Shown here: positions 18,442 to 27,065 of the stretch, one piece after another
How the letters are laid out: every line of letters begins with the position of its first letter
Numbering within the stretch: position 1 is the stretch's first letter
Assembly (NCBI GenBank): GCA_020851835.1
Contig: JADZBZ010000167.1
Location: 77,128 to 120,898, forward strand
Length of the DNA stretch: 43,771 bases
Reading direction: 5' to 3'
DNA from: Acidobacteriota bacterium
GTDB lineage: Bacteria > Acidobacteriota > Vicinamibacteria > Vicinamibacterales > UBA2999
Notes under the pieces: model-generated
The model's input: the letters and a program-made list of their open reading frames with translations, nothing else
Database searches by the model: none
Told to the model about the DNA's origin: nothing
Translations under genes and position numbers: made by a program

Positions 18442-18734
18442 TCGCCAACAGCGCGTTCCTCGCCGCGATGGTCCTCATGCTGGTGCTCTTCGTCGTCATG
18501 GGCCAGCTCGAGTTCCTGGCGACGTACAGGCGGCTGATCTTTGGCCAGTACCTCTGGACCATCGTCGGCGCCGTCGTCCTGGTCTACCTGAATCTCTTCG
18601 CCTGCTTCTATCTGGCCGCTCGGGCTCTCTTTCTGAAAGACACTGGCCGCAAGCTGGCCCATGTCGAGAAGCTTCTGCAGACGCAGGACACCATCGCGCG
18701 CGACCTCTCCGAGCGCATCGCCAAGGATGAATAG
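18438..18734 (+). CDS. Small two-TM membrane protein, conjugation-associated hypothetical
   Basis: 98 aa; ATGA overlap with preceding gene; two hydrophobic segments. Confidence 0.65.
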   Translation: MIANSAFLAAMVLMLVLFVVMGQLEFLATYRRLIFGQYLWTIVGAVVLVYLNLFACFYLAARALFLKDTGRKLAHVEKLLQTQDTIARDLSERIAKDE

Positions 18735-18736
18735 CC

Positions 18737-19624
18737 GTGTCCCGCGACGGCCGCTCCGACGCCCGCAGCGATGGCCGTGACGCTGCGCCAGACCGAACGG
18801 CCGGTCGCGCCGGTGAGCGGTCGCTTGGCGTCCGCATGGACCGCCTGTCGCTGCCGCGCGGCCAGGACCGACAGCCCGTCCGCGTGAAGGATCGCGAGTA
18901 CCGCCTCAGAGAGTCTGAGGCGCGAGCGCTCGCCACCGTCGGCACATTTCGCGTGGTTCGTGCAGACGACCTTCAGCCCGTCCGGTCGTCGCGTGACGCC
19001 TGGAGCGGCGACCTGCGGTCGCTCGCTGAGCAGGGCCTCGTGGACCTCCGCACCGTCGAAGTCAATCGCGAGCCGATTGCGGTCGTGGTGCTCACCCACG
19101 AAGGCAAGCGGGTGCTCGAAGCCCACCGGACACCGTCCGACCGACCGGCGCAGGCGTTCCACGCAGGCCTGGTCAAGCCACGGGAAATCGCGCACGACGC
19201 GCAGCTATATCGACTGTATCGGGCCGCGTCGGACGAGATCGAGGCCGACGGCGGACAGGTGACGCGGGTGGTGCTCGACTACGAACTGAAGCGCGACTAC
19301 CAGACGTTCCTCAATCGCCCAGACCGACCCGAGGGTCGCGACCATCACGAGGACGTCGAGGCCTTCGCCGACGCGGCCAAACTGCGCGTCATTGACGGCC
19401 ACCTGGAACTGCCGGACCTGCGGATCGAGTACGAGACGCCCGATGGCCGCATCGAACATCGCGACGTCGAGCTGGTGACGGAGCACTATTCCCGGAGCCA
19501 GCTCGCCGGGAAGGTTGCGGCCGGCTTCGCGCTCTACCGCGCGGCTGGTGCCGGCCGGGGCCATGGCCAGGGGACCCGGCGCGGCGGCACGCCGTTCGAT
19601 CCTCATCACCTGGAGCGCCTCTGA
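18737..19624 (+). CDS. Putative replication-relaxation (Replic_Relax-like) or mobilization protein
   Basis: Winged-helix-like N-terminus (LRSLAEQGLVDLRTV..VLTHEGKRVLE) then LPDLRIEYETPDGRIEHRDVELVTEHYSRSQLAGKVAAGFALYR. Confidence 0.55.
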   Translation: MSRDGRSDARSDGRDAAPDRTAGRAGERSLGVRMDRLSLPRGQDRQPVRVKDREYRLRESEARALATVGTFRVVRADDLQPVRSSRDAWSGDLRSLAEQGLVDLRTVEVNREPIAVVVLTHEGKRVLEAHRTPSDRPAQAFHAGLVKPREIAHDAQLYRLYRAASDEIEADGGQVTRVVLDYELKRDYQTFLNRPDRPEGRDHHEDVEAFADAAKLRVIDGHLELPDLRIEYETPDGRIEHRDVELVTEHYSRSQLAGKVAAGFALYRAAGAGRGHGQGTRRGGTPFDPHHLERL

Positions 19625-20634
19625 TGATGACGCTCGACGACCGCGCAGGGGCGCTCGAGCCCTTCGGTTTCAGCCCTCGCCAGGCGCGGTTTCTGGCGAT
19701 GGCGGCCCTGCATAGCGGGTACTGCCTCCGGCGCCAGTACGCCGCCTACGCCGGCGTTCGCTACGGCAAGAACGTGCGCGACTTTCTGGACTCACTGGTG
19801 GATCGGCGACTCGCGGAGCGCTTCACCGTGCGCGCGGACCGAGGCCACGTGTATCACGTGTGTTCGCGGACGGTGTATCGCGCGCTCGGGCAGGAGGACA
19901 ACCGGAACCGGCGTGAGGCGAGCGCCGCGGCGATTGCCCGGAAGGTCATGCTTCTCGACTTCGTCCTGGCACACAGCGACGTGGAATGGCTCGCGACCGA
20001 GGCCGACAAGCTGGATCTCTTTGCCGACCGGTTCGACGTGCCGCGGCCCGACCTGCCTCAGCGGGCGTACGCCAGCTCACGGCCCGAAGGCGGACCGACC
20101 GTCCGCTTCTTCCCTCACAAGCTGCCCGTCGCGGTCGTCGGCGACCCCCCGATCGCGCAGTTCGTCTACTCGGCGGCCGAGCACGTCGGCGGTGGTTTTG
20201 ACGCATTCCTGCAGGACCATGCCGGTCTGTTCGGTCACCTGGCCGCGTGGACGGTCCTGGTCATCGGCCCGCCAGGCCTGCCGGCGCTCACCACGTGTGA
20301 GGCCGCGTTCGAGCGGTTTCTCGCGAAGCCCACCGTCGGCCTCGTCCTCCGATCGGATGACCTCCGGTGGTACGTCACCACGCGCAAGGCGGTCGATGCC
20401 GGCGAACTCGCCCGGCTGTCCGTCACCGACATCAACCGCTTCCGTGCGCTTCGGGAGAAGTTCCGCGGCCCCGCGTTCGACGCGGTCTACCGTGACTGGC
20501 TGCAGCGGGGTGACACGGTCCTCGCGGGTCCGGACCGCGCGTCGCACGCGCCGCGTCGCAGCGTCGGTCGTCTGGTAGTCGAGACACTGCGATTCGACTA
20601 CAGCCAATTCGGATCGCTCCCGGGGGTCGCATGA
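19624..20634 (+). CDS. Conserved hypothetical in conjugation locus, HTH-like N-terminus
   Basis: 336 aa, ATGATG overlap with preceding stop; RQARFLAMAALHSGYCLRRQYAAYAGVRYGKNVRDFLDSLVDRRLAERF. Confidence 0.65.
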   Translation: MMTLDDRAGALEPFGFSPRQARFLAMAALHSGYCLRRQYAAYAGVRYGKNVRDFLDSLVDRRLAERFTVRADRGHVYHVCSRTVYRALGQEDNRNRREASAAAIARKVMLLDFVLAHSDVEWLATEADKLDLFADRFDVPRPDLPQRAYASSRPEGGPTVRFFPHKLPVAVVGDPPIAQFVYSAAEHVGGGFDAFLQDHAGLFGHLAAWTVLVIGPPGLPALTTCEAAFERFLAKPTVGLVLRSDDLRWYVTTRKAVDAGELARLSVTDINRFRALREKFRGPAFDAVYRDWLQRGDTVLAGPDRASHAPRRSVGRLVVETLRFDYSQFGSLPGVA

Positions 20635-20777
20635 GGGGCCAGCGCGTCCACGTCACGGTGGCCCCGGCGGTGGCCCTCGCGTCGGCCCCGGCGCTGGCCC
20701 TGCTTCCTGTTCCAGAGGCCGACCAGTCCAGGTCGGCCCCAGCGGCGGCGGGCGCGGCGGGGGCTGGTTCACAGGCG

Positions 20778-20874
20778 GCGGGCGAAGGGGGAGCGACCCC
20801 GCTCTCCGACTGGCTGTCGCGCCCGGGCTGCGCCCAGCGCGCTCGCCTTGCGGGGTCGCTCCCCCTTCGCCCGC
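20778..20874. repeat. 25-bp perfect inverted repeat with 47-nt spacer (candidate oriT or large hairpin)
   Basis: gcgggcgaagggggagcgaccccgc (20778-20802) and gcggggtcgctcccccttcgcccgc (20850-20874), exact reverse complements. Confidence 0.9.
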
Positions 20875-20982
20875 GGGCGTCCCGGGCGCCTCACTCGAGC
20901 CGCGCACCGATCACGGTCCGCGCCTGGTCGGTGGCCACGGGCGTGCACGCAGGCGCCCATGCCGCGCCAGAGGAGGTGACCC

Positions 20983-21252
20983 ATGCCACTGATTAAGGCG
21001 CGAGCCAATCGCGTCCGCACGCTGCGCCACATCTGCCGCCTGCAGGAACCGAATCGCGACACGCTCGTGCTGTATGCGCGCTTCATCGGGGACACGCCGG
21101 ACTACGTCCTGAATCAACTGATCGAGACGACGATCAAGAAAGACCGTGACTTCCTCGAGTGGCAAGCCCAGCACTCGCGCGACGTCGCCGTTGGCGCGGC
21201 GCCGCGCTCGCATCACGATCTGAGGGGCGCCGCAAAAGAGGCGAAGGACTGA
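20983..21252 (+). CDS. Small hypothetical protein upstream of coupling protein
   Basis: 89 aa, strong RBS gaggaggtgaccc-ATG; MPLIKARANRVRTLRHICRLQEPNRDTLVLYARFIGDTPDYVLNQLIETTIKKDRDFLEW. Confidence 0.65.
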   Translation: MPLIKARANRVRTLRHICRLQEPNRDTLVLYARFIGDTPDYVLNQLIETTIKKDRDFLEWQAQHSRDVAVGAAPRSHHDLRGAAKEAKD

Positions 21253-21262
21253 GGCGACGACC

Positions 21263-23254
21263 GTGCGAATGCTCGTCGAACTTCGCGTGATGCTGAGCCT
21301 GGCTCTGAGCGCCATCGCTGGCGGCCTCGGGCTCCACGTTTATCCGTTCCCGAGCGACAACCCGATCCTTGGCCTGGTCCAGCTCGAGCGACCTCTCGTC
21401 TACGCCGGATTTCTCTACACGTACGCAACGCTGTGGTTCACGACGCCCTTCTTCCTGGCCAGCATCGCACTGTCGCTCGTCTACATCTTTGCCGCGCGTC
21501 GAGACGGCAATCCGACGTACCTTCCGCTCCCGTCGTATCCGGCGCTCGCCACCCGCCGTGCGCCCTTCCTGGTGCTCGGTGAGCAGCATCACCGCACCGC
21601 GCCTGGGCGTGCGAGCGGGCCCTCCTGGCTGATCATCCCGGAACGCGGTCTCTACACCGGGATGCTCATCGTAGGCGCCATTGGCTCGGGCAAGACGTCG
21701 GCGTGCATGTATCCGTACGTCGAGCAACTCCTTGCGTGCAAGGCGAGCGATCCGGTGCGCAAAGCGGCCGGCCTCGTCCTGGAAGTGAAGGGCGATTTCT
21801 GTCGGCAGGTCCGCGACATCCTGGCGCGTCACGGCCGGGCCGACGACTACGTCGAGGTCAGCCTCGACTCGCCGTACCGGTACAACCCGCTGCACAACGA
21901 GCTGGACGCGTACGCACTGGCCTACGGCATCGCCACGCTCATGACGAATCTCTTCGGTCGAGGGAAGGAGCCGTTCTGGCAGCAGGCGAGCACCAACCTC
22001 GTCAAGTTCGTGATTCTGCTGCACCAGACGCTTGATGAGTACGTGACGCTGCTCCAGGTCTACGAGCACGTCATCAACGCGGACAAGCTGAGGGCCCGCA
22101 TTGCGGACGGCGAGCGTCGCTTCAACGCGAACAACCGGCGCATCGTCGTGGACAAGCGTGAGCACCTGTTCACAGGCGCCATGAGCGGGTGGACGTGGCA
22201 CGACAGCGACGATGGGGCGACCACCTCGACGGACTGGTCGGGCGACGTCGAGGACGCCTTGCGGTCGGCGGGCATTCCGTGGCAGGTCGAACGCGTCGCG
22301 GCAACTCCGCGATGGGCCGAGCGCGAAGCACAATTCGAGGCGGTGAAACGCTGGTTCGAGGACGACTGGATGCGCATCGAGCCGAAGCTGCGCACGTCCA
22401 TCGTTGAAGGCATCAGCGTGTTCTTGTCGCTGTTCGACGACAACCCAAGAGTGAAGCACACGTTCTGCCCGCCGAAGGAGACGTACGATCCCGCCCGCAA
22501 CCCAAACGGCATCCACGGCACGCCCCTCCCGCCGCTTGCTGACCTGATCGAGCAGGGCAAGGTCGTCGCGCTCAATTTCCCGATCGCGATGAATCCCGGT
22601 CTGGCACGCGCGCTCGGCACGATGTTGAAGCAGGACTTTCAACGCGCCGTGCTCAGCCGTGTGCACCGGATGGAGGCGGACGAAGCGCGAAGTCGGCGTC
22701 CCGTGTTGTTCGTGTGCGATGAGTACCAGGCGTTCGCGACGACGGGCGAGAACGAGCCATCCGGCGACGAGAAGTTCTTCTCGCTCGCGCGCCAAGCGCG
22801 ATGCATCCCCATGGTCGCGACGCAGAGCATCAGCTCACTCCGATCAACGCTCTCGGGCGAGTCGTGGCGGACGCTCCTCCAGGGCCTGCGGACGAAGATC
22901 TTCCTGACGCTGTCCGACGACTTCAGCGCGCAGATGGCCGCGGAGCTGTGCGGCAAGGTCGAGCGCCTCAAGCCGGGCTACACGATCACCGAGGCCGGGC
23001 AGGACGCGCGCGTCAGCATGTTGACCGGGCGCCCGGCGGCACACAAGACCACCGTCAGCGCCTCGAAGACGTACAGCCTGCGATACGAGTACGTGTTCCA
23101 GCCCAAAGTCTTCGCCGAGCTGCAGAACGCCCAGGCCATCGTCCTGCCGTACGACGGCCTCAATCCGCTGCCACCGACGTACTGCTACCTCAAGCCGCAC
23201 TACCTCGATGTTCAGACCAGCTACTTCGACCACGCCGCGCGAGGGGTGCTCTGA
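21263..23254 (+). CDS. VirD4/TraG-like type IV coupling protein
   Basis: 663 aa; Walker A GAIGSGKT; VLEVKGDFCRQVRDIL; PVLFVCDEYQAFATTGENEPSGDEKFFSLARQARCIPMVATQSISSL. Confidence 0.92.
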   Translation: MRMLVELRVMLSLALSAIAGGLGLHVYPFPSDNPILGLVQLERPLVYAGFLYTYATLWFTTPFFLASIALSLVYIFAARRDGNPTYLPLPSYPALATRRAPFLVLGEQHHRTAPGRASGPSWLIIPERGLYTGMLIVGAIGSGKTSACMYPYVEQLLACKASDPVRKAAGLVLEVKGDFCRQVRDILARHGRADDYVEVSLDSPYRYNPLHNELDAYALAYGIATLMTNLFGRGKEPFWQQASTNLVKFVILLHQTLDEYVTLLQVYEHVINADKLRARIADGERRFNANNRRIVVDKREHLFTGAMSGWTWHDSDDGATTSTDWSGDVEDALRSAGIPWQVERVAATPRWAEREAQFEAVKRWFEDDWMRIEPKLRTSIVEGISVFLSLFDDNPRVKHTFCPPKETYDPARNPNGIHGTPLPPLADLIEQGKVVALNFPIAMNPGLARALGTMLKQDFQRAVLSRVHRMEADEARSRRPVLFVCDEYQAFATTGENEPSGDEKFFSLARQARCIPMVATQSISSLRSTLSGESWRTLLQGLRTKIFLTLSDDFSAQMAAELCGKVERLKPGYTITEAGQDARVSMLTGRPAAHKTTVSASKTYSLRYEYVFQPKVFAELQNAQAIVLPYDGLNPLPPTYCYLKPHYLDVQTSYFDHAARGVL

Positions 23255-24219
23255 TGAGCTTCGACATCATCCTCCCGTTCCTCCGACCGATTGCGCATCT
23301 CATCGAGGACCCGGGCGTCAGCGAGATCATGGTCAACGGCTCGAGGCGCGTCTTCGTCGAGCGCGAGGGCGTCGTCCGTGAGGCGGACGACATCCGGCTC
23401 GACGAGCGCAACCTGCGCGTCGCCGTCAAGAACATCGCTCGGGCGCTGGGCGACGAGGTGTCGGAGGAGAAGCCGATCCTCGACTCGCGCCTGCCCGATG
23501 GTTCGCGCGTGGCGGCGGTTCTGCCGCCGTGCAGTCTCGGCGGGACCACGCTCACCATTCGCAAGTTCCAGACGAGGTTCTTCACAGCCGACGAACTCGT
23601 GAGGATTGGCACGATGACGCCCGAAGTGCTCGCGTCGATCCGCCAGGCGATCGAGCGGAACGAGAACATTCTGATCAGCGGCGGGACGAGCACCGGGAAG
23701 ACGACGCTTCTGAATGCACTCGCGGCGTTCCTCCCGGTGGACGACCGGGTCGTGCTCATCGAGGACACAGCGGAGCTGCAGATCGATCGCCCGAACCTGG
23801 TGCGGTTCGAGGCGCGTCGCGAGCAGGTTGGCCTGCCGGCGGTCACCATCCGCGAGCTGCTCCGCGCGACACTGCGACATCGCCCTGATCGAATCATCGT
23901 CGGCGAGGTCCGGGGCGGCGAGGCGTTTGACTTGTTGCAGGCGCTGAACACCGGCCACGCCGGGTCACTGTCCACGATCCATGCGAACTCGGCGGAGCAG
24001 GCGTTGGCGCGCCTGGCGTCGTGCGTCGTCCAGAGCGGCGTCGAGCTGCCGTATCAGGCCGTGCGGTACCAGATTGCCGACGCAATCGATCTCGTGCTGC
24101 ACCTCGTACGCCGTCCAGGGGCTCGCGTCGTCGAGTCGCTGATCAGGGTGGGTCAGTACGACCCGGAGCGCGATCGGTACGAGACGAGCGGGCTGCACGG
24201 CAGTAAGGATCGCGTGTAA
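23254..24219 (+). CDS. VirB11/TrbB-like T4SS ATPase
   Basis: GGTSTGKTTLLNALAAFLP; DRVVLIEDTAELQI; LRATLRHRPDRIIVGEVRGGEAFDLLQALNTGHAGSLSTIHANS. Confidence 0.95.
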   Translation: MSFDIILPFLRPIAHLIEDPGVSEIMVNGSRRVFVEREGVVREADDIRLDERNLRVAVKNIARALGDEVSEEKPILDSRLPDGSRVAAVLPPCSLGGTTLTIRKFQTRFFTADELVRIGTMTPEVLASIRQAIERNENILISGGTSTGKTTLLNALAAFLPVDDRVVLIEDTAELQIDRPNLVRFEARREQVGLPAVTIRELLRATLRHRPDRIIVGEVRGGEAFDLLQALNTGHAGSLSTIHANSAEQALARLASCVVQSGVELPYQAVRYQIADAIDLVLHLVRRPGARVVESLIRVGQYDPERDRYETSGLHGSKDRV

Positions 24220-24230
24220 ATCGGCGTTCG
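24203..24230 (+). promoter_or_regulatory. Recurrent 28-nt motif, copy 3 (overlaps end of virB11-like gene)
   Basis: GTAAGGAT-CGCGTG-TAAA-TCG-GCGTTCG. Confidence 0.45.
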
Positions 24231-24426
24231 TACTGGAGGAGGTCGCTGCACCGGGCCATCGCGCTTCATTCTGCGGCCCGTCTCGGCGCCGTCAAGACGC
24301 CTCGCGCCGGTCGGCCCCGGCGTCGCCGGGCTTCGGTCTTGACAGCGCCTGCGCCGCGCTCTCGGAGGCAACTATCGACGGCCCGGCCGGAGAGTGGCCC
24401 GACTCGACGAGCAAGCTGGAGGAATC

Positions 24427-24804
24427 ATGTCCGACGATCGAAGTCACGCCAGCATCGTCGTCACCATCGGCGGACAAAGCCGCCGGTACGAAGCGTTCGT
24501 GACGTCGGCGCCGGCTCGCCTCGACGCGCCCTCGACGATGACGCTATACGTATCGACGCTGGCGGACGTGGCGATGTTCGCCGCCAGTGACGTTGCGATC
24601 GGTTCGGCGTCGGCCGCGTCCGGCGCTCGGCTCATTCTGGTGGACGTCAGCGAACTCGCCTGGCAGCGTGCCCGGTGCCGCGAGGCTTGCCATCTGCTGG
24701 TACCGGCGGATCCTTGGCTGGCAGGTCCGAACACGCTACAGCCATGGCTTTGGCGAAGGCTGCGCGGCTGCTCTGCCGGCTGCGAGATCGGAACTGGAGC
24801 GTGA
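24427..24804 (+). CDS. Hypothetical protein
   Basis: 125 aa, RBS ctggagg before ATG; MSDDRSHASIVVTIGGQSRRYEAFVTSAPARLDAPSTMTLYVSTLADVAMF. Confidence 0.5.
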   Translation: MSDDRSHASIVVTIGGQSRRYEAFVTSAPARLDAPSTMTLYVSTLADVAMFAASDVAIGSASAASGARLILVDVSELAWQRARCREACHLLVPADPWLAGPNTLQPWLWRRLRGCSAGCEIGTGA

Positions 24805-24807
24805 TCC

Positions 24808-25137
24808 ATGGCGCGTGAACTGGATCGATTCGCGTCCTCGTTGCGCATCCAGGCAACGGCCCTTCCAGTCGAAGGCGAATCTGATTCTGCAGGACCACTG
24901 GTGGTCGCCGGTCAGGAACTTCGCGGTCGGCCTGCTCCGGCGAGGCTCCTTCGCTTCGCTGCTGTCCGAGCGCGCACTGGCCTGTCGCGCTCGACCATCT
25001 GGCGCCTTGAGCGACAAGGGTTGTTTCCACGCCGCCGGCGGATCTCGCACGGCGCCGTCGCATGGGCGGCCGAAGAAGTTGAAGCTTGGTCGCAGTTGGC
25101 GACTGCAGCCGTGGACGCGTCATGGGATCAGCAATGA
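24808..25137 (+). CDS. AlpA-family DNA-binding regulator
   Basis: RLLRFAAVRARTGLSRSTIWRLERQGLFPRRRRISHGAVAWAAEEVEAW. Confidence 0.8.
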   Translation: MARELDRFASSLRIQATALPVEGESDSAGPLVVAGQELRGRPAPARLLRFAAVRARTGLSRSTIWRLERQGLFPRRRRISHGAVAWAAEEVEAWSQLATAAVDASWDQQ

Positions 25138-25370
25138 GAACAGGTCCGCCGATGGACGAGCCGCTCGGATCGGGCGAGGAGTGCCTGACCGTCTCCGAGG
25201 TTGCCGACCGGCTGAAGATCAATGAGGACACGGTCCGCCGGATTTTCGTCAACGAGCCCGGCGTGATCGTCATCTACCGTCCCCGCAAGGGCAGGCGCCA
25301 GTACCGGACGCTTCGGATTCCGGACCACGTGTTCCGGCGCGTTCTGACGAGGTTCACGAGGGCGACATGA
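25134..25370 (+). CDS. Excisionase-like HTH protein
   Basis: LTVSEVADRLKINEDTVRRIFVNEPGVIVIYRPRKGRRQYRTLRIPDHVFRRVLTR; ATGA overlap with upstream gene. Confidence 0.75.
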   Translation: MRTGPPMDEPLGSGEECLTVSEVADRLKINEDTVRRIFVNEPGVIVIYRPRKGRRQYRTLRIPDHVFRRVLTRFTRAT

Positions 25371-25422
25371 CGAGAGCACGCCGCCTGTGGCCATAAGCCT
25401 ATTCAATACAGCTCTTTAGATG

Positions 25423-25452
25423 ATGTCAGAAATTATGATATACTTCTGACAT
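25423..25452. promoter_or_regulatory. Promoter/operator of the AbiE module: 9-bp inverted repeat around a -10-like element
   Basis: ATGTCAGAA-attaTGATATac-region-TTCTGACAT (arms 25423-25431 and 25444-25452) in a locally AT-rich patch overlapping the ATG at 25451. Confidence 0.65.
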
Positions 25453-26050
25453 GAATTCGCTGGGTAATCGCCTCATGGCGGAGGCCGCTCTGCTTCCGGC
25501 AGGCACGCCGCTCTCGGCCAAACGGTTCCTCCACTTGGGGGAGCGCGCGGCCGTTGACCAGGCGCTCTCCCGCCTCGCCAGGAGTGGGCATTTGCAGCGC
25601 GCAGCCAGGGGCCTCTACCTGCGGCCCGTGGAGACGCGATTTGGTTTGGGCGCGCCTGGTCTCGAAGCAACGTTGAAGGCGCTGGAACACGAATCGGGAG
25701 AGGTCATCGTGCCGGCCGGAGCAGCGGCGGCCAACCGGCTCGGCCTGACAACCCAGGTGCCGGTGCGCTCGGTCTACCTCACTTCCGGACGAAGCCGGCA
25801 GCTCGCCCTTGGCGCCCAGGTCATCGAGTTGCGGCACGCACCGCGCTGGCAACTGGTGCTGCCCGGCCGGCCGGCGGGCGAGGCTGTTCGGGCACTGGCT
25901 TGGCTCGGCCGCCAACAGGGCGCGAAAATCGCGCCGCGACTGGCGCGGACGCTAGGACCGGAGGGTGTGCAGGAATTGTCTGCCGCGCGTGGACGTCTGC
26001 CAACCTGGCTTGCCAAGGAGGTGAGCCACATGGTGGCAGCGCGTGCCTGA
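25451..26050 (+). CDS. AbiEi-type antitoxin (transcriptional regulator of type IV TA)
   Basis: 199 aa; wHTH RFLHLGERAAVDQALSRLARSGHLQRAARGLYLRP; immediately followed by AbiEii nucleotidyltransferase. Confidence 0.82.
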   Translation: MNSLGNRLMAEAALLPAGTPLSAKRFLHLGERAAVDQALSRLARSGHLQRAARGLYLRPVETRFGLGAPGLEATLKALEHESGEVIVPAGAAAANRLGLTTQVPVRSVYLTSGRSRQLALGAQVIELRHAPRWQLVLPGRPAGEAVRALAWLGRQQGAKIAPRLARTLGPEGVQELSAARGRLPTWLAKEVSHMVAARA

Positions 26051-27065
26051 GTCCTTCCTTTCGCTCGCGCCATCGGATCGCGCCGCGGCGCTGGACGTCG
26101 CCGCGTCGAGGTCTGGCCGACCCGCACATCTGCTCGAGAAGGACGTCTGGGTCGTCTGGACGCTCCACATGCTCTACGCCGCGCCGTTCGCCGACGCGCT
26201 GGTATTCAAGGGCGGTACGTCGCTGTCGAAGGCGTATCGAGCCATCCGTCGGTTCTCCGAAGATGTCGACCTGACGTACGACGTCCGGGCCATCGCTCCA
26301 GATCTGACGTCCGCGGGCGACGATAGCCTGCCGCCGAACCGCAGCCAGGAGCAGCGGTGGACCAAGCTGATTCGTGAGCGTCTGGCGGCGTGGACGCAGG
26401 ACGTCGTGGCACCGTTGCTGCGGGATCAGCTCCAGCAGGAAACCTTGGACGCGACTGTCGCTGTTGACGGCGACACGATTCGAATCGCATACCTCCCCAC
26501 GGCGACCGGCTACGGTTACATTCACTCGACCGTGGCGCTCGAGTTCGGCGCCCGATCGACCGGCGAGCCGCATGAGAAGCGGGACGTCGCGTGCGATGCC
26601 GCGCCACACCTGCCTGACCTGGCCTTTCCGAGCGCGACGCTCTCGGTGATGCGCCCGGAGCGCACGTTCTGGGAGAAGGCGACCGCGATTCACGTGTTCT
26701 GCCGGGGCGGCCGTTTCCGGGGCGCCGAGCACTTCTCGCGGCACTGGTACGACATCGACGCTCTCGACGCGGCGCCATTCGTCGAGGCGGCGCTCCGCGA
26801 CCACGACCTGGCGCAGCGAGTCGCCCGCCACAAGAGCATGTTCTTCCGTGAGAAGGACGCCCAGGGGCGGCCGATCGACTACGACGCAGCCGTTCGCGGT
26901 GGACTCCAGTTGGTTCCGGACGGCGCCGCAGCGCGGTTGCTCGCGGACGATTACGCCGCCATGATCGCCGATGGTCTCTTCTTCGGGGAGGTCCCCACGT
27001 TCGCGGATCTCTTGAGGCGGTGCGAGGCCATTCAACGGCGCGCGAACCCCGGAGGCCCTTGGTGA
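26043..27065 (+). CDS. AbiEii/AbiGii-type nucleotidyltransferase toxin
   Basis: VFKGGTSLSKAYRAIRRFSEDVDLTYD; MRPERTFWEKATAIHVFC; SRHWYDIDAL; GTG start overlapping abiEi. Confidence 0.92.
   Translation: MPESFLSLAPSDRAAALDVAASRSGRPAHLLEKDVWVVWTLHMLYAAPFADALVFKGGTSLSKAYRAIRRFSEDVDLTYDVRAIAPDLTSAGDDSLPPNRSQEQRWTKLIRERLAAWTQDVVAPLLRDQLQQETLDATVAVDGDTIRIAYLPTATGYGYIHSTVALEFGARSTGEPHEKRDVACDAAPHLPDLAFPSATLSVMRPERTFWEKATAIHVFCRGGRFRGAEHFSRHWYDIDALDAAPFVEAALRDHDLAQRVARHKSMFFREKDAQGRPIDYDAAVRGGLQLVPDGAAARLLADDYAAMIADGLFFGEVPTFADLLRRCEAIQRRANPGGPW

Noticed and set aside
20631-20996. 121-aa ORF covering the large inverted repeat
   Set aside because: Low-complexity A/P/G/S composition forced by GC-rich repeats; more likely a non-coding oriT-like gap.
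21134-22795. 553-aa minus-strand ORF opposite VirD4
   Set aside because: Antisense shadow; no credible family motifs.
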